From assembly GCA_963696505.1 (NCBI GenBank), contig CAVOKN010000027.1, positions 1-50,039 on the forward strand: 50,039 nt of DNA, in the 5' to 3' direction. The stretch comes from CAVOKN01 sp963696505. GTDB taxonomy: Bacteria > Pseudomonadota > Gammaproteobacteria > Burkholderiales > Rhodocyclaceae. The notes under the pieces were generated by a model, which was given only the letters and a program-made list of their open reading frames with translations, searched no databases and was not told where the DNA came from. The translations under genes were made by a program, and so were the position numbers. Each line of letters starts with the position of its first letter. Within the stretch, counting starts at the first letter, position 1. Below are positions 33,776 through 42,356 of the stretch, one piece after another.

Positions 33776-33810
33776 GCATGGACGCGTGTCTCCGGTCCGC
33801 GGCCTCCACT

Positions 33811-33840
33811 CCCCCTGCCCCTCTCCCACGAGGTGAGAGG
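33811..33840. repeat. Short C-rich intergenic repeat with small hairpin
   Basis: The text CCCCCTGCCCCTCTCCCACG followed by AGGTGAGAGG resembles the C-rich interspersed repeat common in proteobacterial intergenic DNA. CCTCTC (33820-33825) pairs with GAGAGG (33835-33840). It lies just before the lpd-like start. Confidence 0.35.
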
Positions 33841-33853
33841 CGAGCATGAATCG

Positions 33854-35296
33854 ATGAGCGACTACGACCTCATCGTCATCGGCGGCGGGCCCGGGGGCTA
33901 CCGGGCCGCGATCACCGCTGCCCATCTCGGCGCGCGCGTGGGGCTGATCGAGAAGGGCATGCCGGGGGGCACCTGCCTCAACCTCGGCTGCATACCCAAG
34001 AAAGCGCTGCTGCATCTCGCCAACCTGCTGGAGAACTGCAACGAACTCGCCGGCCGCGGCCTGGTGGGCGGCCTGCACGGCGACTTCCGCCAGGCGATGG
34101 CGCACAAGGACGAAGTCGTCAATTCGATCCGCGGCAACTTCCCGGTGTGGTTGAAGCGCTTCGGCATCCACGTTGCTTCCGCGGCGGCACGCATCGAATC
34201 CGCCGGCGAAGAAATAGTCGTTGCGCTGGAACCCCAACGCGGCAAGGGCTCGTACCGGTTGAGCGCCTCTCGCGTCGTCATCGCCACCGGCTCTCGGCCG
34301 AGGCGGCTGGAACTTTGCCCCGGCGGCGACCCGCGGGTGATCACGTCGCAGGAATTCATGACGACGCTCGAAGACCTGCCCGATAACCTGCTCTTCGTCG
34401 GTGGCGGGCCGGTGAGCGTCGAACTCGCGTACTTCGCCCACCAGTTCGGCTCCGGCGTGACCATCGTCGAGCGCGAACGACGGCTGCTGTCCACCGTGCG
34501 CCTGCCGGAGCGCGCCGTGAACTTCCTGGAGCGCAAGTTCAAGCGCCTGGGCATCGCCGTCAAGCTGGGCACAACCGTGGCCTCCTGCACCGCCCATGCC
34601 CACGGCATCGTGGCGGCATTCTCCGACGGCGACAGCCAGGTCTTCGACGCGGTGCTGGTGGCCACCGGCCGCGAGCCCGCCACCGGCGGCCTGGGGCTGG
34701 AAGAGGCCGGGGTCGCGCGCTCCCCGGAAGGCTACATCGAGACCACGGAATACCTGGAAACCAGCGTCTCCGGCATCTACGCCGCCGGCGACGTGCACCG
34801 CGGTCCGATGACCGCCAACGCGGCGCTGCACGACGCCAAGATCGCCGCCACCAACGCCCTGCTCGGCAACCAGATGAAGTACAACTATCTCAAGGTGCCG
34901 GTGGTCATCAACTCGGCGCTGGAGATCGCCGCCATCGGCTTCACCGAGGACCAGGCCGAGGCGGCGGGCTTCGAGCCCGAGGTGGCACGCGCCAGCCTCG
35001 GCGGCTGCGTCAAGGCACGCGCCCAGCACCACTACGAGGGCTTCTTCGAGGTGCTGCACGACACCAAGACCGGCCAGATGCTGGGCGGCTGCATCGTCGG
35101 CCCCGAGGCCGGCGAGCAGATCCACCTGCTCAGCGCGGCCTGCCAGTTGACGCGCGGCATGTGGCTGTTCAAGGACATGTGCTACAGCCACCCGTCATGG
35201 TGCGAAGAGCTGGAAACCGCCATCGACCCCTACACCGCCGCCCTGTCGCGTTCCGGCAGGGAGCTTTTCACCCCCGGCATCCTGGCGATGCTCTGA
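33854..35296 (+). CDS. Dihydrolipoamide dehydrogenase-like flavoprotein in the dsr operon
   Basis: The protein has the FAD fold YDLIVIGGGPGGYRAAITA, the redox disulfide GGTCLNLGCIPKKALLH, the NAD site NLLFVGGGPVSVELAYFA, and GIYAAGDVHRGPMTANAAL. The C-terminal active-site base HPTxxE motif is changed to HPSWCEE, keeping His and Glu. The substrate could be lipoamide, or a persulfide or disulfide in the sulfur pathway. The start at 33854 (MSDYDLIVIGG) is the natural N-terminus; a GTG at 33833 is the alternative. It lies 78 bases after dsrR. Confidence 0.85.
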   Translation: MSDYDLIVIGGGPGGYRAAITAAHLGARVGLIEKGMPGGTCLNLGCIPKKALLHLANLLENCNELAGRGLVGGLHGDFRQAMAHKDEVVNSIRGNFPVWLKRFGIHVASAAARIESAGEEIVVALEPQRGKGSYRLSASRVVIATGSRPRRLELCPGGDPRVITSQEFMTTLEDLPDNLLFVGGGPVSVELAYFAHQFGSGVTIVERERRLLSTVRLPERAVNFLERKFKRLGIAVKLGTTVASCTAHAHGIVAAFSDGDSQVFDAVLVATGREPATGGLGLEEAGVARSPEGYIETTEYLETSVSGIYAAGDVHRGPMTANAALHDAKIAATNALLGNQMKYNYLKVPVVINSALEIAAIGFTEDQAEAAGFEPEVARASLGGCVKARAQHHYEGFFEVLHDTKTGQMLGGCIVGPEAGEQIHLLSAACQLTRGMWLFKDMCYSHPSWCEELETAIDPYTAALSRSGRELFTPGILAML

Positions 35297-35308
35297 TGCT
35301 CTGACGCA

Positions 35309-36124
35309 ATGGACCGCGACGTGGACTTCTTCGACAAGCGCACCGAAAACGCCCGCCCGCCGCGGCGCGGCACCGTCTATCTGATCGGCGCCGGCCCAGG
35401 CGATCCTGAACTGCTGACCTTGCGCGCCGCCGCGCTGCTGCGGGCGGCGGAGATCATCGTCTACGACAACCTGGTGGCGCCGGCGGTGCTCGACCTCGCC
35501 AATCCCGATGCCGAGCGCATCTACGCCGGCAAGGAGCGGGGCAACCACTCCCTGCCCCAGGAACAGATCAACGAGCTGCTGGTGCGGCAGGCGCGCCGCG
35601 ACCGTATCGTGGTGCGCTTGAAGGGCGGCGACCCCTACGTCTTCGGCCGCGGCGGCGAGGAGGTGGAGACGCTCGCCGCCTACGGTGTCCCCTTCGAGGT
35701 GGTGCCGGGGATCACCGCGGCCTCGGGGGTGTCCGCCTACGCGGGCATCCCGCTGACCCACCGCAGCCACGCCAGCGCCTGCGTCTTCGCCGCCGGCTAT
35801 CTCAAGGACGGCAGCATAGACCTGGACTGGGAAGGTCTGGCCCGGCCGCGCCAGACCGTCGTCATCTACATGGGGCTGCACGGCCTGTCGATCCTGACCG
35901 AGAAGCTGATCGCCCACGGCCTGCCGGGCCACACCCCGGCCGCCATCGTGCAGCAGGGCACCACGCCCCAACAGCGCGTGGTCACCGGCACGCTCGCCAC
36001 CCTGCCGCGGCTGGCCGAGGAGGCCAAGCTCAAGCCGCCGACGCTGATCATCATCGGTGACGTGGTGAGCCTCCAGGACAAGCTGGCGTGGTTCGAGCCG
36101 GGGACGCAGGTCGGCGCTGCGTAG
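35309..36124 (+). CDS. cobA: Uroporphyrinogen-III C-methyltransferase (SUMT)
   Basis: SUMT makes precorrin-2, the precursor of sirohaem. The family signatures are VYLIGAGPGDPELLTLRAA, VVRLKGGDPYVFGRGGEE, VVPGITAASGVSAYAGIPLTHR and VIYMGL. There is no N-terminal CysG dehydrogenase/chelatase part, so only the methylation steps are encoded here. It follows the flavoprotein by 12 bases and fits the operon by supplying sirohaem for DsrAB. Length 271 residues. Confidence 0.92.
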   Translation: MDRDVDFFDKRTENARPPRRGTVYLIGAGPGDPELLTLRAAALLRAAEIIVYDNLVAPAVLDLANPDAERIYAGKERGNHSLPQEQINELLVRQARRDRIVVRLKGGDPYVFGRGGEEVETLAAYGVPFEVVPGITAASGVSAYAGIPLTHRSHASACVFAAGYLKDGSIDLDWEGLARPRQTVVIYMGLHGLSILTEKLIAHGLPGHTPAAIVQQGTTPQQRVVTGTLATLPRLAEEAKLKPPTLIIIGDVVSLQDKLAWFEPGTQVGAA

Positions 36125-36131
36125 CTCGATC

Positions 36132-36220
36132 GGCGGGCACGGCCCGCCCTACATCCTTCGCCGGGAAGCCGCAGGGTGCGCCGCGCGCACCGTTCGTCGG
36201 ACCGGCGCGCATGGCGCGCC
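36132..36220. terminator. Three hairpins between convergent genes
   Basis: GGCGGGC-ACG-GCCCGCC (36132-36148), GGTGCGC-CGC-GCGCACC (36175-36191) and GGCGCGC-ATG-GCGCGCC (36204-36220) lie between the SUMT stop and the response-regulator stop. Perfect 7-bp stems facing both ways suggest a bidirectional end of transcription. Confidence 0.55.
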
Positions 36221-36224
36221 CTGC

Positions 36225-36896
36225 TCAGCTTCCCTTGGGCAGGAACGGCGAGGCCGCCCGCTCGACGATGAACACCGCTGCCTCGACCCGCGAAGTGAGG
36301 TTGAGCTTGGCGAGGATGTGGCGCACGTGCAGCTTGACGGTGTCGTGGGAAATGTCCAGTTCGCGGGCGATGGCTTTGTTGGAAAGCCCGAGGGCGAGAA
36401 ACTGGAGGATCTCTTTCTCGCGTGCGGTGAGGCTCTTGAACGGGTCTTCCGGAGGCTGCGTGCTGCTCCCAGCCTGCAACAGCTTGACCATCTTGAGTGT
36501 CATCGCCGGCGCCACCACGGTCTCGCCCGCCACCGCGCGCTGCACCGCGTCGACCACTTCGTCCGGCTCCATGTCCTTCAGCAAGTAGCCCTTGGCGCCA
36601 GCGCGCAGCGCGTTGGCGAGGTCGTCCTCGTCGTCGCTCACGGTGAGGATCAGCGCGGCGCCCTGCCACTGCTCCGCCTTGAGCCGGCGCAGCAATTGCA
36701 GCCCGCCCTGAGGCGGCATCTTGAGATCCACCACCACCGCGTCAGGCTGCAGTTCGAGCACCATCTTCAGCGCGTCGTCGGTGTTGCCGGTGATGCCCGC
36801 CACACGGATGCGCCCCTGCTGCTCCAGCAGTTCCGCCAGACCCTTGCGAAACAGGGTGTGGTCGTCGGCCAGCACGACGCAGATCGGTTCGCTCAC
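36225..36896 (-). CDS. NarL/FixJ-family response regulator
   Basis: The receiver has VVLADDHTLFRKGLAELL, the phospho-Asp in AVVVDLKMPPQGG and the Lys in AKGYLLKDM. The LuxR-type helix-turn-helix is LTAREKEILQFLALGLSNKA then IARELDISHDTVKLHVRHIL. The stop codon side lies beside the convergent dsr/SUMT operon end. Its start overlaps the kinase stop by four bases, so the two form a pair. It may control the dsr operon, but nothing in the sequence proves this. Length 223 residues. Confidence 0.92.
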   Translation of the reverse strand: MSEPICVVLADDHTLFRKGLAELLEQQGRIRVAGITGNTDDALKMVLELQPDAVVVDLKMPPQGGLQLLRRLKAEQWQGAALILTVSDDEDDLANALRAGAKGYLLKDMEPDEVVDAVQRAVAGETVVAPAMTLKMVKLLQAGSSTQPPEDPFKSLTAREKEILQFLALGLSNKAIARELDISHDTVKLHVRHILAKLNLTSRVEAAVFIVERAASPFLPKGS

Positions 36897-38137
36897 TGCT
36901 TCGCCTCCGGCGCCAGTTGGCGCTTGCGCGGCGCCGGAAACACCAACCGCACCCGCGCCCCGCCCTGGGCCAGATTCGCGATCTCGATGCGCCCGCCGAG
37001 ACGCTGGGCACGCTCGCGCATGATCGAAAGGCCGAGGTGCTGGCGCAGCCCCGGATGCTCGTCGAAGCTGCCCATCGGATTGCCGACGGCGAAGAAGCCG
37101 CTGCCGTTGTCGTCCACCGTCACCTCGTAGGAATTGCCGCGCTGCTCCAGCGTGAGCCTCACCTGGCTCGCGCCCGAGTGGCGCGTCACGTTGGCCAGCG
37201 CCTCCTGGAGGATGTAGAACACCTGGACCTCGTGGTCCACCGCCAGGCTGAGATCGGTGATGTGGTTGCAGTACTCGATGGTGATGCCGGTGCGGCTGTG
37301 GAATTCGTCCGCCAGCTTCTCCAGCGCATGCACCAGGCCCAGCGGGTCCATGCGCTTGCGGAACTGCGTCAGCAGCTCCCGCAGCCCGGCGTAGGCCTCG
37401 TCCAGCGCGCTCTTCACGTCCAGCGCGTACTTGCAGGCGCGGTCGGTGTCGGCCACGTCCATGGCGTCCTGCATCAATGCCATTCGCATCTTCATGTAGG
37501 CCAGCGTCTGCGCCAGCGAGTCATGCACCTCGTTGGCCATCAGCTGGCGCTCGTTCATCATGGCGATGCGCAGCGTCTCGCGCTCCAGGCGGGCGTTCTC
37601 CAGCGCCATGCCGAGGTGCTCGCTGATGGTACGGAACAAGAGCGCCAATTCCTCGGGGACGTCCTGCCGCTCCCGCAGGTAGAGGTTGTAGACGCCGAGG
37701 ATCTTGCCGCGGAACTGCAGCGGCACCACCACCATGGCACGGCAGTCCTCGCGGAAGAAGCCCAGTCCCGTATGTTCTGCGCATACCTTGACGTCCACCG
37801 CGCGCAGGATGTGGTCGCGCCGCATGGCGTTGCCGCAGTGGCTGCAGTCCAGGCTCACAAGATTCTCGCGCTCCACGGCGTCGGGCGGCAGGCCGAGCGA
37901 ACCGAGCAGCCGCAGGTGGGTGCCGTCGGTGGTCAGCACGCGCACCGCGCCGGCGCTGGCCCCGGCGAGCCGGATCATGGTGGCGAGAAAACGCTGCAGC
38001 AGGCCCTCGACGTCGGTGTCGGTGGCGAGGCTGGCGGCCACCTCCGACAGGATGTTCAGCGCCTGGAACTTGTAGGCGCCGGACTCGTCCCCACTGGGAA
38101 TCTGCCGCAGCGGCACGACTTCGATGTTCGATTCCAA
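36893..38137 (-). CDS. NarX-like soluble sensor kinase with a four-Cys GAF domain
   Basis: The GAF domain spans about residues 25-185 and carries Cys98, Cys101 (DCSHCGN), Cys119 (KVCAEH) and Cys132 (EDCRAM), a pattern able to bind an iron-sulfur cluster. The HisKA_3 phospho-His is His205 in ANEVHDSLAQTLAYMKM. The ATPase domain has TVDDNGSGF and HLGLSIMRERAQRLGG. There is no transmembrane or periplasmic part, unlike NarX itself. The partner is the adjacent NarL-type regulator, overlapping by four bases. A redox or sulfur signal is plausible (inference). Confidence 0.9.
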   Translation of the reverse strand: MESNIEVVPLRQIPSGDESGAYKFQALNILSEVAASLATDTDVEGLLQRFLATMIRLAGASAGAVRVLTTDGTHLRLLGSLGLPPDAVERENLVSLDCSHCGNAMRRDHILRAVDVKVCAEHTGLGFFREDCRAMVVVPLQFRGKILGVYNLYLRERQDVPEELALLFRTISEHLGMALENARLERETLRIAMMNERQLMANEVHDSLAQTLAYMKMRMALMQDAMDVADTDRACKYALDVKSALDEAYAGLRELLTQFRKRMDPLGLVHALEKLADEFHSRTGITIEYCNHITDLSLAVDHEVQVFYILQEALANVTRHSGASQVRLTLEQRGNSYEVTVDDNGSGFFAVGNPMGSFDEHPGLRQHLGLSIMRERAQRLGGRIEIANLAQGGARVRLVFPAPRKRQLAPEAKQ

Positions 38138-38207
38138 AGTGTTCGCTCCTCGTGGGAATTGGACCGGCGGCGCCGCCCCGGGTTTTGCCGCCCCGCCGCC
38201 GCGAAAG

Positions 38208-38756
38208 TCAGCGACCGGAGAGCGCCTCCTGCGCCCAGAATAGTCCGGAGATGGTCTTGCCGTCGGTGATGCGGCCCTCGCGCACCGCGGCCAGGGCCTC
38301 GTCCAGTGTCATCTCCAGCAGTTCGAGGAACTCACCGTGGTCGCGCTCGTGGCCGACGTGGATCAGCTCGCGCGCCAGGAAGTACTCGATGCGCTCGTCC
38401 GAGTAGCCGATGCAGTTGTGCACGGTGCCAAGGTGGCGCCAGAACTGCGCCTCGTAGCCGGTCTCCTCGCGCAGCTCGCGCCGAGCGCAGTCGAGGATGT
38501 CTTCGCCCGGATCGATCTTGCCCGCGGGCAGTTCCAGCATCACCCGCTGCACCGGGTAACGGTACTGCCGCTCGAAGATCAGCCGCCCCGAGTCCAGCTC
38601 GGCGATCACTGCCACCGCACCCGGATGCCGGATGTACTCGCGCCCCGCCTCCGAACCGTCGGGCAGGCGCACGCGGTCGAGCCGGACTTCCAGGAGCTTG
38701 CCGCGAAACACCAAGCGGCTCTCCAGCGTCGATTCCTTCAGGTGGTCGTCGGACAT
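38208..38756 (-). CDS. nudF: NUDIX hydrolase, ADP-ribose pyrophosphatase type
   Basis: The NUDIX box is ELPAGKIDPGEDILDCARRE then LREETGYEA. RHPGAVAVIAELDSGRLIFERQ is typical for ADP-ribose pyrophosphatases, as is the following YRYPVQRVMLELPAGK. The reaction splits ADP-ribose to AMP and ribose-5-phosphate. Length 182 residues. Substrate choice within the family is not certain. It stands upstream of the two-component genes on the same strand. Confidence 0.88.
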   Translation of the reverse strand: MSDDHLKESTLESRLVFRGKLLEVRLDRVRLPDGSEAGREYIRHPGAVAVIAELDSGRLIFERQYRYPVQRVMLELPAGKIDPGEDILDCARRELREETGYEAQFWRHLGTVHNCIGYSDERIEYFLARELIHVGHERDHGEFLELLEMTLDEALAAVREGRITDGKTISGLFWAQEALSGR

Positions 38757-38847
38757 CAGGGATAGTGATTCGGGAATTAGGGCTGCGAATGAACTTTCGG
38801 CGAGGCCGGAAATCTATATGAGCACCCTCTAATAAACGGAGACACTC

Positions 38848-39303
38848 ATGGCAACACTGATTCCCGGTTTTCCCCACGACGGCGTGGTCACCGTCAATCG
38901 CGTTCGGATCAAGCCCGAGTATAGCGTCAACGATCTTCAGGAACGGGTCGCGATGCTGTGCGAGAACGTCAAGACCTACCACTCCGAAACCGGCTTCGTC
39001 GGCGGCTTCGTGATGCTCAACGCTGGCCAGGTATCGAACGAGGGCTCCACCATCGGCCAGGCCGTGGAAAGCCCCGACAAGGACCGCGAAGCCATGATCG
39101 TGACCTTCTGGCGCAGTTTCGCCGACCACGAAACGTCCCACCGCAGCCCCAGCTTCCAGCCCCTGTTCCGCGACGTTCTGGCGCTGTGCGAGAACGGCAA
39201 CGAGGAAATCGCCTACAACATGCTGTGGTCGGGACAAGCCTACTCGGAGGAGGAAGCGCGCGAGGCGCGGGCGGCCAAGGAGCGGTATCGCAAGGCTGCG
39301 TGA
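38848..39303 (+). CDS. Unknown protein (151 aa)
   Basis: I do not recognise the family with certainty. Segments VVTVNRVRIKPEYSVNDLQE, GFVGGFVMLNAGQVSNEG, DREAMIVTFWRSFADHETSH and PLFRDVLALCENGNEE suggest an alpha/beta ferredoxin-like fold of the ABM monooxygenase kind (HETSH near a FW strand). That is only a guess. It has a good site AACGGAGAC before ATG 38848 and no signal peptide. Confidence 0.7.
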   Translation: MATLIPGFPHDGVVTVNRVRIKPEYSVNDLQERVAMLCENVKTYHSETGFVGGFVMLNAGQVSNEGSTIGQAVESPDKDREAMIVTFWRSFADHETSHRSPSFQPLFRDVLALCENGNEEIAYNMLWSGQAYSEEEAREARAAKERYRKAA

Positions 39304-39345
39304 GGACGGCGCCTCGCTGCCCGGCTGCTGCGCAGACTTGAGGGA

Positions 39346-39379
39346 CCCCGAGCGCCCGGCGCCGTCCCGACGCTCGGGG
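39346..39379. terminator. Inverted repeat between convergent genes
   Basis: CCCCGAGCG (39346-39354) is perfectly complementary to CGCTCGGGG (39371-39379) with a 16-base loop. There is no T-run. It sits between genes ending at 39303 (+) and 39415 (-), so it is probably a shared transcript end. Confidence 0.5.
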
Positions 39380-39414
39380 ACGCGACGGGTTTGAACCGGA
39401 GGATTGGCCCCGGC

Positions 39415-40233
39415 TCAATAGGCGAAACGCAGTTTCAACTCCTCAAGATTCAGCTGCAGCAGGATCGTTTCCAGTCGTTCCTGGGCGTCATTGCGTGGCG
39501 GTCCATGCTTGCGTGCGATGATCAGCTCGTTCTTCATTGAGTGTTCCCAGCCCACTAGTTCCGTCACAGTGACCTGGTAGCCGTGTGACTCAAGCAGCAA
39601 GCAGCGGAACACGTTGGTCAGGTGGCTGCCGAATTCGCGCGAGTGGATCGGGTGACGCCAGAGTTCGGAAAGCGGAGTTTTCGAGAGTGAGGCGTTCCTG
39701 TTCTTGCGCAGCACTGCGGCGACTTCGGCCTGACAACAAGGCACCAGAACGATGAATCTGGCCTGCTTTTTCAACGCGAAGCGGATGGCGTCGTCGGTGG
39801 CGGTGTTGCAGGCATGCAGGGCGGTGACGACGTCGATTCGTGCCGGCAATGCCGAGGATGCAATCGAATCTTCGACCGAAAGATTGACAAACGACATGCG
39901 CTGAAACGCCAGCCGCGCCGCCAGTTTCTGCGATTTTTCGACCAGCTCCGGGCGAGTTTCGATGCCGAACATATGGCCGCTCTGTCTGTCCTTGAGAAAC
40001 AGGTCGTAAAGAATGAAACCGAGGTAGGACTTGCCGGCGCCATGATCGGCAAGGGTCAGATCGCCGTTCGCGGCCATGACCTCTTCCAGAAGCGGTTCGA
40101 TGAAGTGATACAGGTGATAAACCTGTTTCAGTTTGCGCCGGCTGTCCTGATTCAGCTTGCCTTCGCGGGTCAGGATATGCAGTTCCTGCAGCAGCTCGAC
40201 GGATTGGCCGGACTTGATTTCCGATATCGGCAA
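39415..40233 (-). CDS. SAM-dependent methyltransferase-like protein
   Basis: The class I methyltransferase core is seen in DLTLADHGAGKSYLGFILYD (modified motif I), HMFGIETRPELVEKSQKLAA (motif II acid), and DVVTALHACNTATDDAI. FIVLVPCCQAEVAAVL is a strand common to the GSTCD-type methyltransferases. This group has HACNxATD in place of the usual motif IV. The substrate is unknown. Length 272 residues. It diverges from a short lysine-rich gene at 40378. Confidence 0.8.
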   Translation of the reverse strand: MPISEIKSGQSVELLQELHILTREGKLNQDSRRKLKQVYHLYHFIEPLLEEVMAANGDLTLADHGAGKSYLGFILYDLFLKDRQSGHMFGIETRPELVEKSQKLAARLAFQRMSFVNLSVEDSIASSALPARIDVVTALHACNTATDDAIRFALKKQARFIVLVPCCQAEVAAVLRKNRNASLSKTPLSELWRHPIHSREFGSHLTNVFRCLLLESHGYQVTVTELVGWEHSMKNELIIARKHGPPRNDAQERLETILLQLNLEELKLRFAY

Positions 40234-40377
40234 GACGGGAGGCGGTGGGGACTTGGGCGTCCGGCGTTAACCGCGGTGGACCATCTTCTGGGTCATGCTT
40301 ACCTCGAAAATCGCTCGTTTACCTGCTTCTGGGGTACGCTATCGATCTACTTCACACGCCCCGGAAAAGGATCGCTC

Positions 40378-40560
40378 ATGGCAAAACCCAACTACGCATT
40401 CGAGAAACGCCAGAAAGAACTGGCAAAAAAGAAAAAGAAACAGGAAAAGCTGGAACAGCGCAAGTCTGCCGGCAGCCCTGAAGCAGGCCCGGAAACCCAA
40501 GCCGAAGTCAGCCTGGATGATGCCGCGTCGGAACCGGTTTCGGCACCCACTACTGACTGA
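40378..40560 (+). CDS. Short lysine-rich protein (60 aa)
   Basis: The protein starts MAKPNYAFEKRQKELAKKKK and continues KQEKLEQRKSAG, then an acidic, low-complexity tail. This is a small helical protein common in proteobacteria, annotated without known function. The ATG follows a GGAAAAGGATCG site. Its end lies 12 bases before the convergent DUF1415 gene. Confidence 0.7.
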   Translation: MAKPNYAFEKRQKELAKKKKKQEKLEQRKSAGSPEAGPETQAEVSLDDAASEPVSAPTTD

Positions 40561-40572
40561 TCACCGGGTCAA

Positions 40573-41139
40573 TCATTCGACCGGATCCTTATCTGGCGGC
40601 GTCGAAAAACCCAGCGCGCGCCAGCCGGCTAGCCCCAGGCGCTTCAAGGTTTCGATATTGCGGCCAAAGATCTGTTCGGCATCCGGAAACGCCTCCACCG
40701 CGCGGGCCAGGCTCTCCTCCCGAATCAGATGCAAGGTCGGATACGGTGCTCGATTGGTGTAGTTGCCGATGTCATCCCGCTCGGTATCGGCAAACTGAAA
40801 CCGGGGATGAAAGCTGGCCACCTGGATGATGCCTTCCAGCCCGTGCTCTTCCACCGCCGCCTCGGCGATCGTTGTGAAATCGTTGAAATCGATGAAATCC
40901 GGCAACAAAGTCGGATGAATCAACAACGTGGTGTCGATTTCAGACGGGTCAGCCTCTGCCAGCAGATCCAATTCCCGATCCAGGTCTTCCAGAAAACCAT
41001 CCAGATGTCTTGCCTCGCTGATCACAAAGCGCACCTGGTTTCTCACGTACGCCGATTTCGCGAACGGACACAGATTTAGGCCGATCACGGCCTTCTCGAC
41101 CCATTGCCGCATTGCGGCGAGTATTTCTTCGTTGTTCAT
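40573..41139 (-). CDS. DUF1415 family protein
   Basis: DUF1415 proteins start with a W-x3-A-V-I-G-L-N-L-C-P-F-A motif, seen here as WVEKAVIGLNLCPFAKSAY. LLIHPTLLPDFIDFNDF, IIQVASFHPRFQFADT and NYTNRAPYPTLHLIREES are also family features. Function is unknown. I chose the start at 41139 (MNNEEILAAM) over the longer open frame because the family begins there. Length 188 residues. Confidence 0.9.
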   Translation of the reverse strand: MNNEEILAAMRQWVEKAVIGLNLCPFAKSAYVRNQVRFVISEARHLDGFLEDLDRELDLLAEADPSEIDTTLLIHPTLLPDFIDFNDFTTIAEAAVEEHGLEGIIQVASFHPRFQFADTERDDIGNYTNRAPYPTLHLIREESLARAVEAFPDAEQIFGRNIETLKRLGLAGWRALGFSTPPDKDPVE

Positions 41140-41188
41140 TCGAAAATCTCCAATCGTTACTGGCATGCGGTAGATACTGTCACCACCG

Positions 41189-41330
41189 TCAAGAGCCATG
41201 TAAGGCCGGGGCGAAGTGTCTTCCGGACTTGGGCGCGCCGAAGGCCACGTGGACGAGCTTGCGCATCATGGCGCCAATGATCAGCTTGGGGAGCTTGCCA
41301 AAGGCGACATGACGCGGGATGCGCTGGTGA
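41189..41330 (-). pseudogene. IS110-family transposase, C-terminal scrap
   Basis: Reading leftward, PRHVAFGKLPKLIIGAMMRK then LVHVAFGAPKSGRHFAPALH ends with TGA at 41189-41191. This matches the C-terminal end of IS110/IS116-type transposases (MRKLVHxxFGVLKSGxPF). Nothing upstream of about 41330 continues it. Confidence 0.6.
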
Positions 41331-41385
41331 GCCGGTCATCGTCGGGCACGACCGCTCCTCCCATCTGGTGCCAGAGTCCTGGCGC

Positions 41386-42285
41386 CTACAACCCCCGCGC
41401 CCATGCCGGGCGCAAGGCAGCCGCTTGTGGACTCTCGATCGCGGCGCGCACCTGCATCAACAGACGTTCCTTGTCCGCGTTGAGGGTACCCCTGAGCACC
41501 AGCCAGTTCGAAGCGTGGTCGCTCCTGAATACCGTCCGGGCGAGTTCGAGCTGCGAGAGAAAGCGCTCCATCTCCCGGAACAAGCCGTCCGGCGCCAGCG
41601 GCTCCCAATCCGGAAAGGCACTGCGAAAGCGCTCCTCCCCCTTTGGAAAGGTGACGACCAGCGTCGACAGGTATTCGGGTAGCGCGGCATTCGCGAGCCG
41701 CGCCGAGCCGTCCGCGTGGCGGGCCGAGAGGGCTGCCCCGCCGAGGCCGTTCAGGATCATCACCGAGCGGCCGATGCCCGCCTGGCGCAGCTTCTGCAGC
41801 GCATCCAGGGTCGACTCGTGGGTTTCGCCCTTGTTCACCAATCTCAGCACTTCGTCGTCACCCGACTCTGCGCCGACATAGGCTAGGGCGAGGCCGGCAT
41901 CGGCCAGCTCGCGCAGTTCCGTTACCGACTTCCTGCGCAGGTTGCGGGGCAGGCAGTAACTCGATACACGGTGTACCGTCGGCATGTGGGTGCGGATGGC
42001 GACGAGGATGTCGATCAGCCGCCGCGTGGGCAGCACCAGGGCATCGCCGTCGGCCAGGAACACGCGGCGGATTTCGGGGCCGAAGCGTTCGGCGCAGCGG
42101 CGAATGCTCTCCAGCACCTCATGTTCGTCTCGCGCCCGGAAGCGCTTCTGCGGTTCCGTATACATCTCGCAGAACGTACAGCGGTTCCATGAACAGCCGT
42201 CCGTCACGGGCAGGATCAAGGACCGGGCTTCGCTCGGAGGGCGAAACACGGGATCGATGTAGCGGACGGGGAATGCTTCGCTCAT
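41386..42285 (-). CDS. Radical SAM protein
   Basis: The 4Fe-4S motif is CSWNRCTFC (CX3CX2C-type) near residue 32. ADGDALVLPTRRLIDILVAI, YVGAESGDDEVLRLVNKGET and VMILNGLGG follow the barrel strands of Elp3/MiaB-like radical SAM enzymes. The protein has 299 residues and a radical SAM fold, with a C-terminal ~70-residue region of unknown role. No neighbour reveals the substrate. It is between the IS110 scrap and guaC on the same strand. Confidence 0.86.
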   Translation of the reverse strand: MSEAFPVRYIDPVFRPPSEARSLILPVTDGCSWNRCTFCEMYTEPQKRFRARDEHEVLESIRRCAERFGPEIRRVFLADGDALVLPTRRLIDILVAIRTHMPTVHRVSSYCLPRNLRRKSVTELRELADAGLALAYVGAESGDDEVLRLVNKGETHESTLDALQKLRQAGIGRSVMILNGLGGAALSARHADGSARLANAALPEYLSTLVVTFPKGEERFRSAFPDWEPLAPDGLFREMERFLSQLELARTVFRSDHASNWLVLRGTLNADKERLLMQVRAAIESPQAAALRPAWARGL

Positions 42286-42356
42286 GCGGGCTGGTTTGCG
42301 CTAATGGCAGATGGTGGCCATTCGGCCTGATGTGCCAGGCCCGGGGACGTTCCGTC

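Noticed and set aside
33329..35191. Antisense open frame opposite dsrR and the flavoprotein
   Set aside because: The plus-strand genes have complete FAD, NAD and redox motifs; the reverse frame has none.
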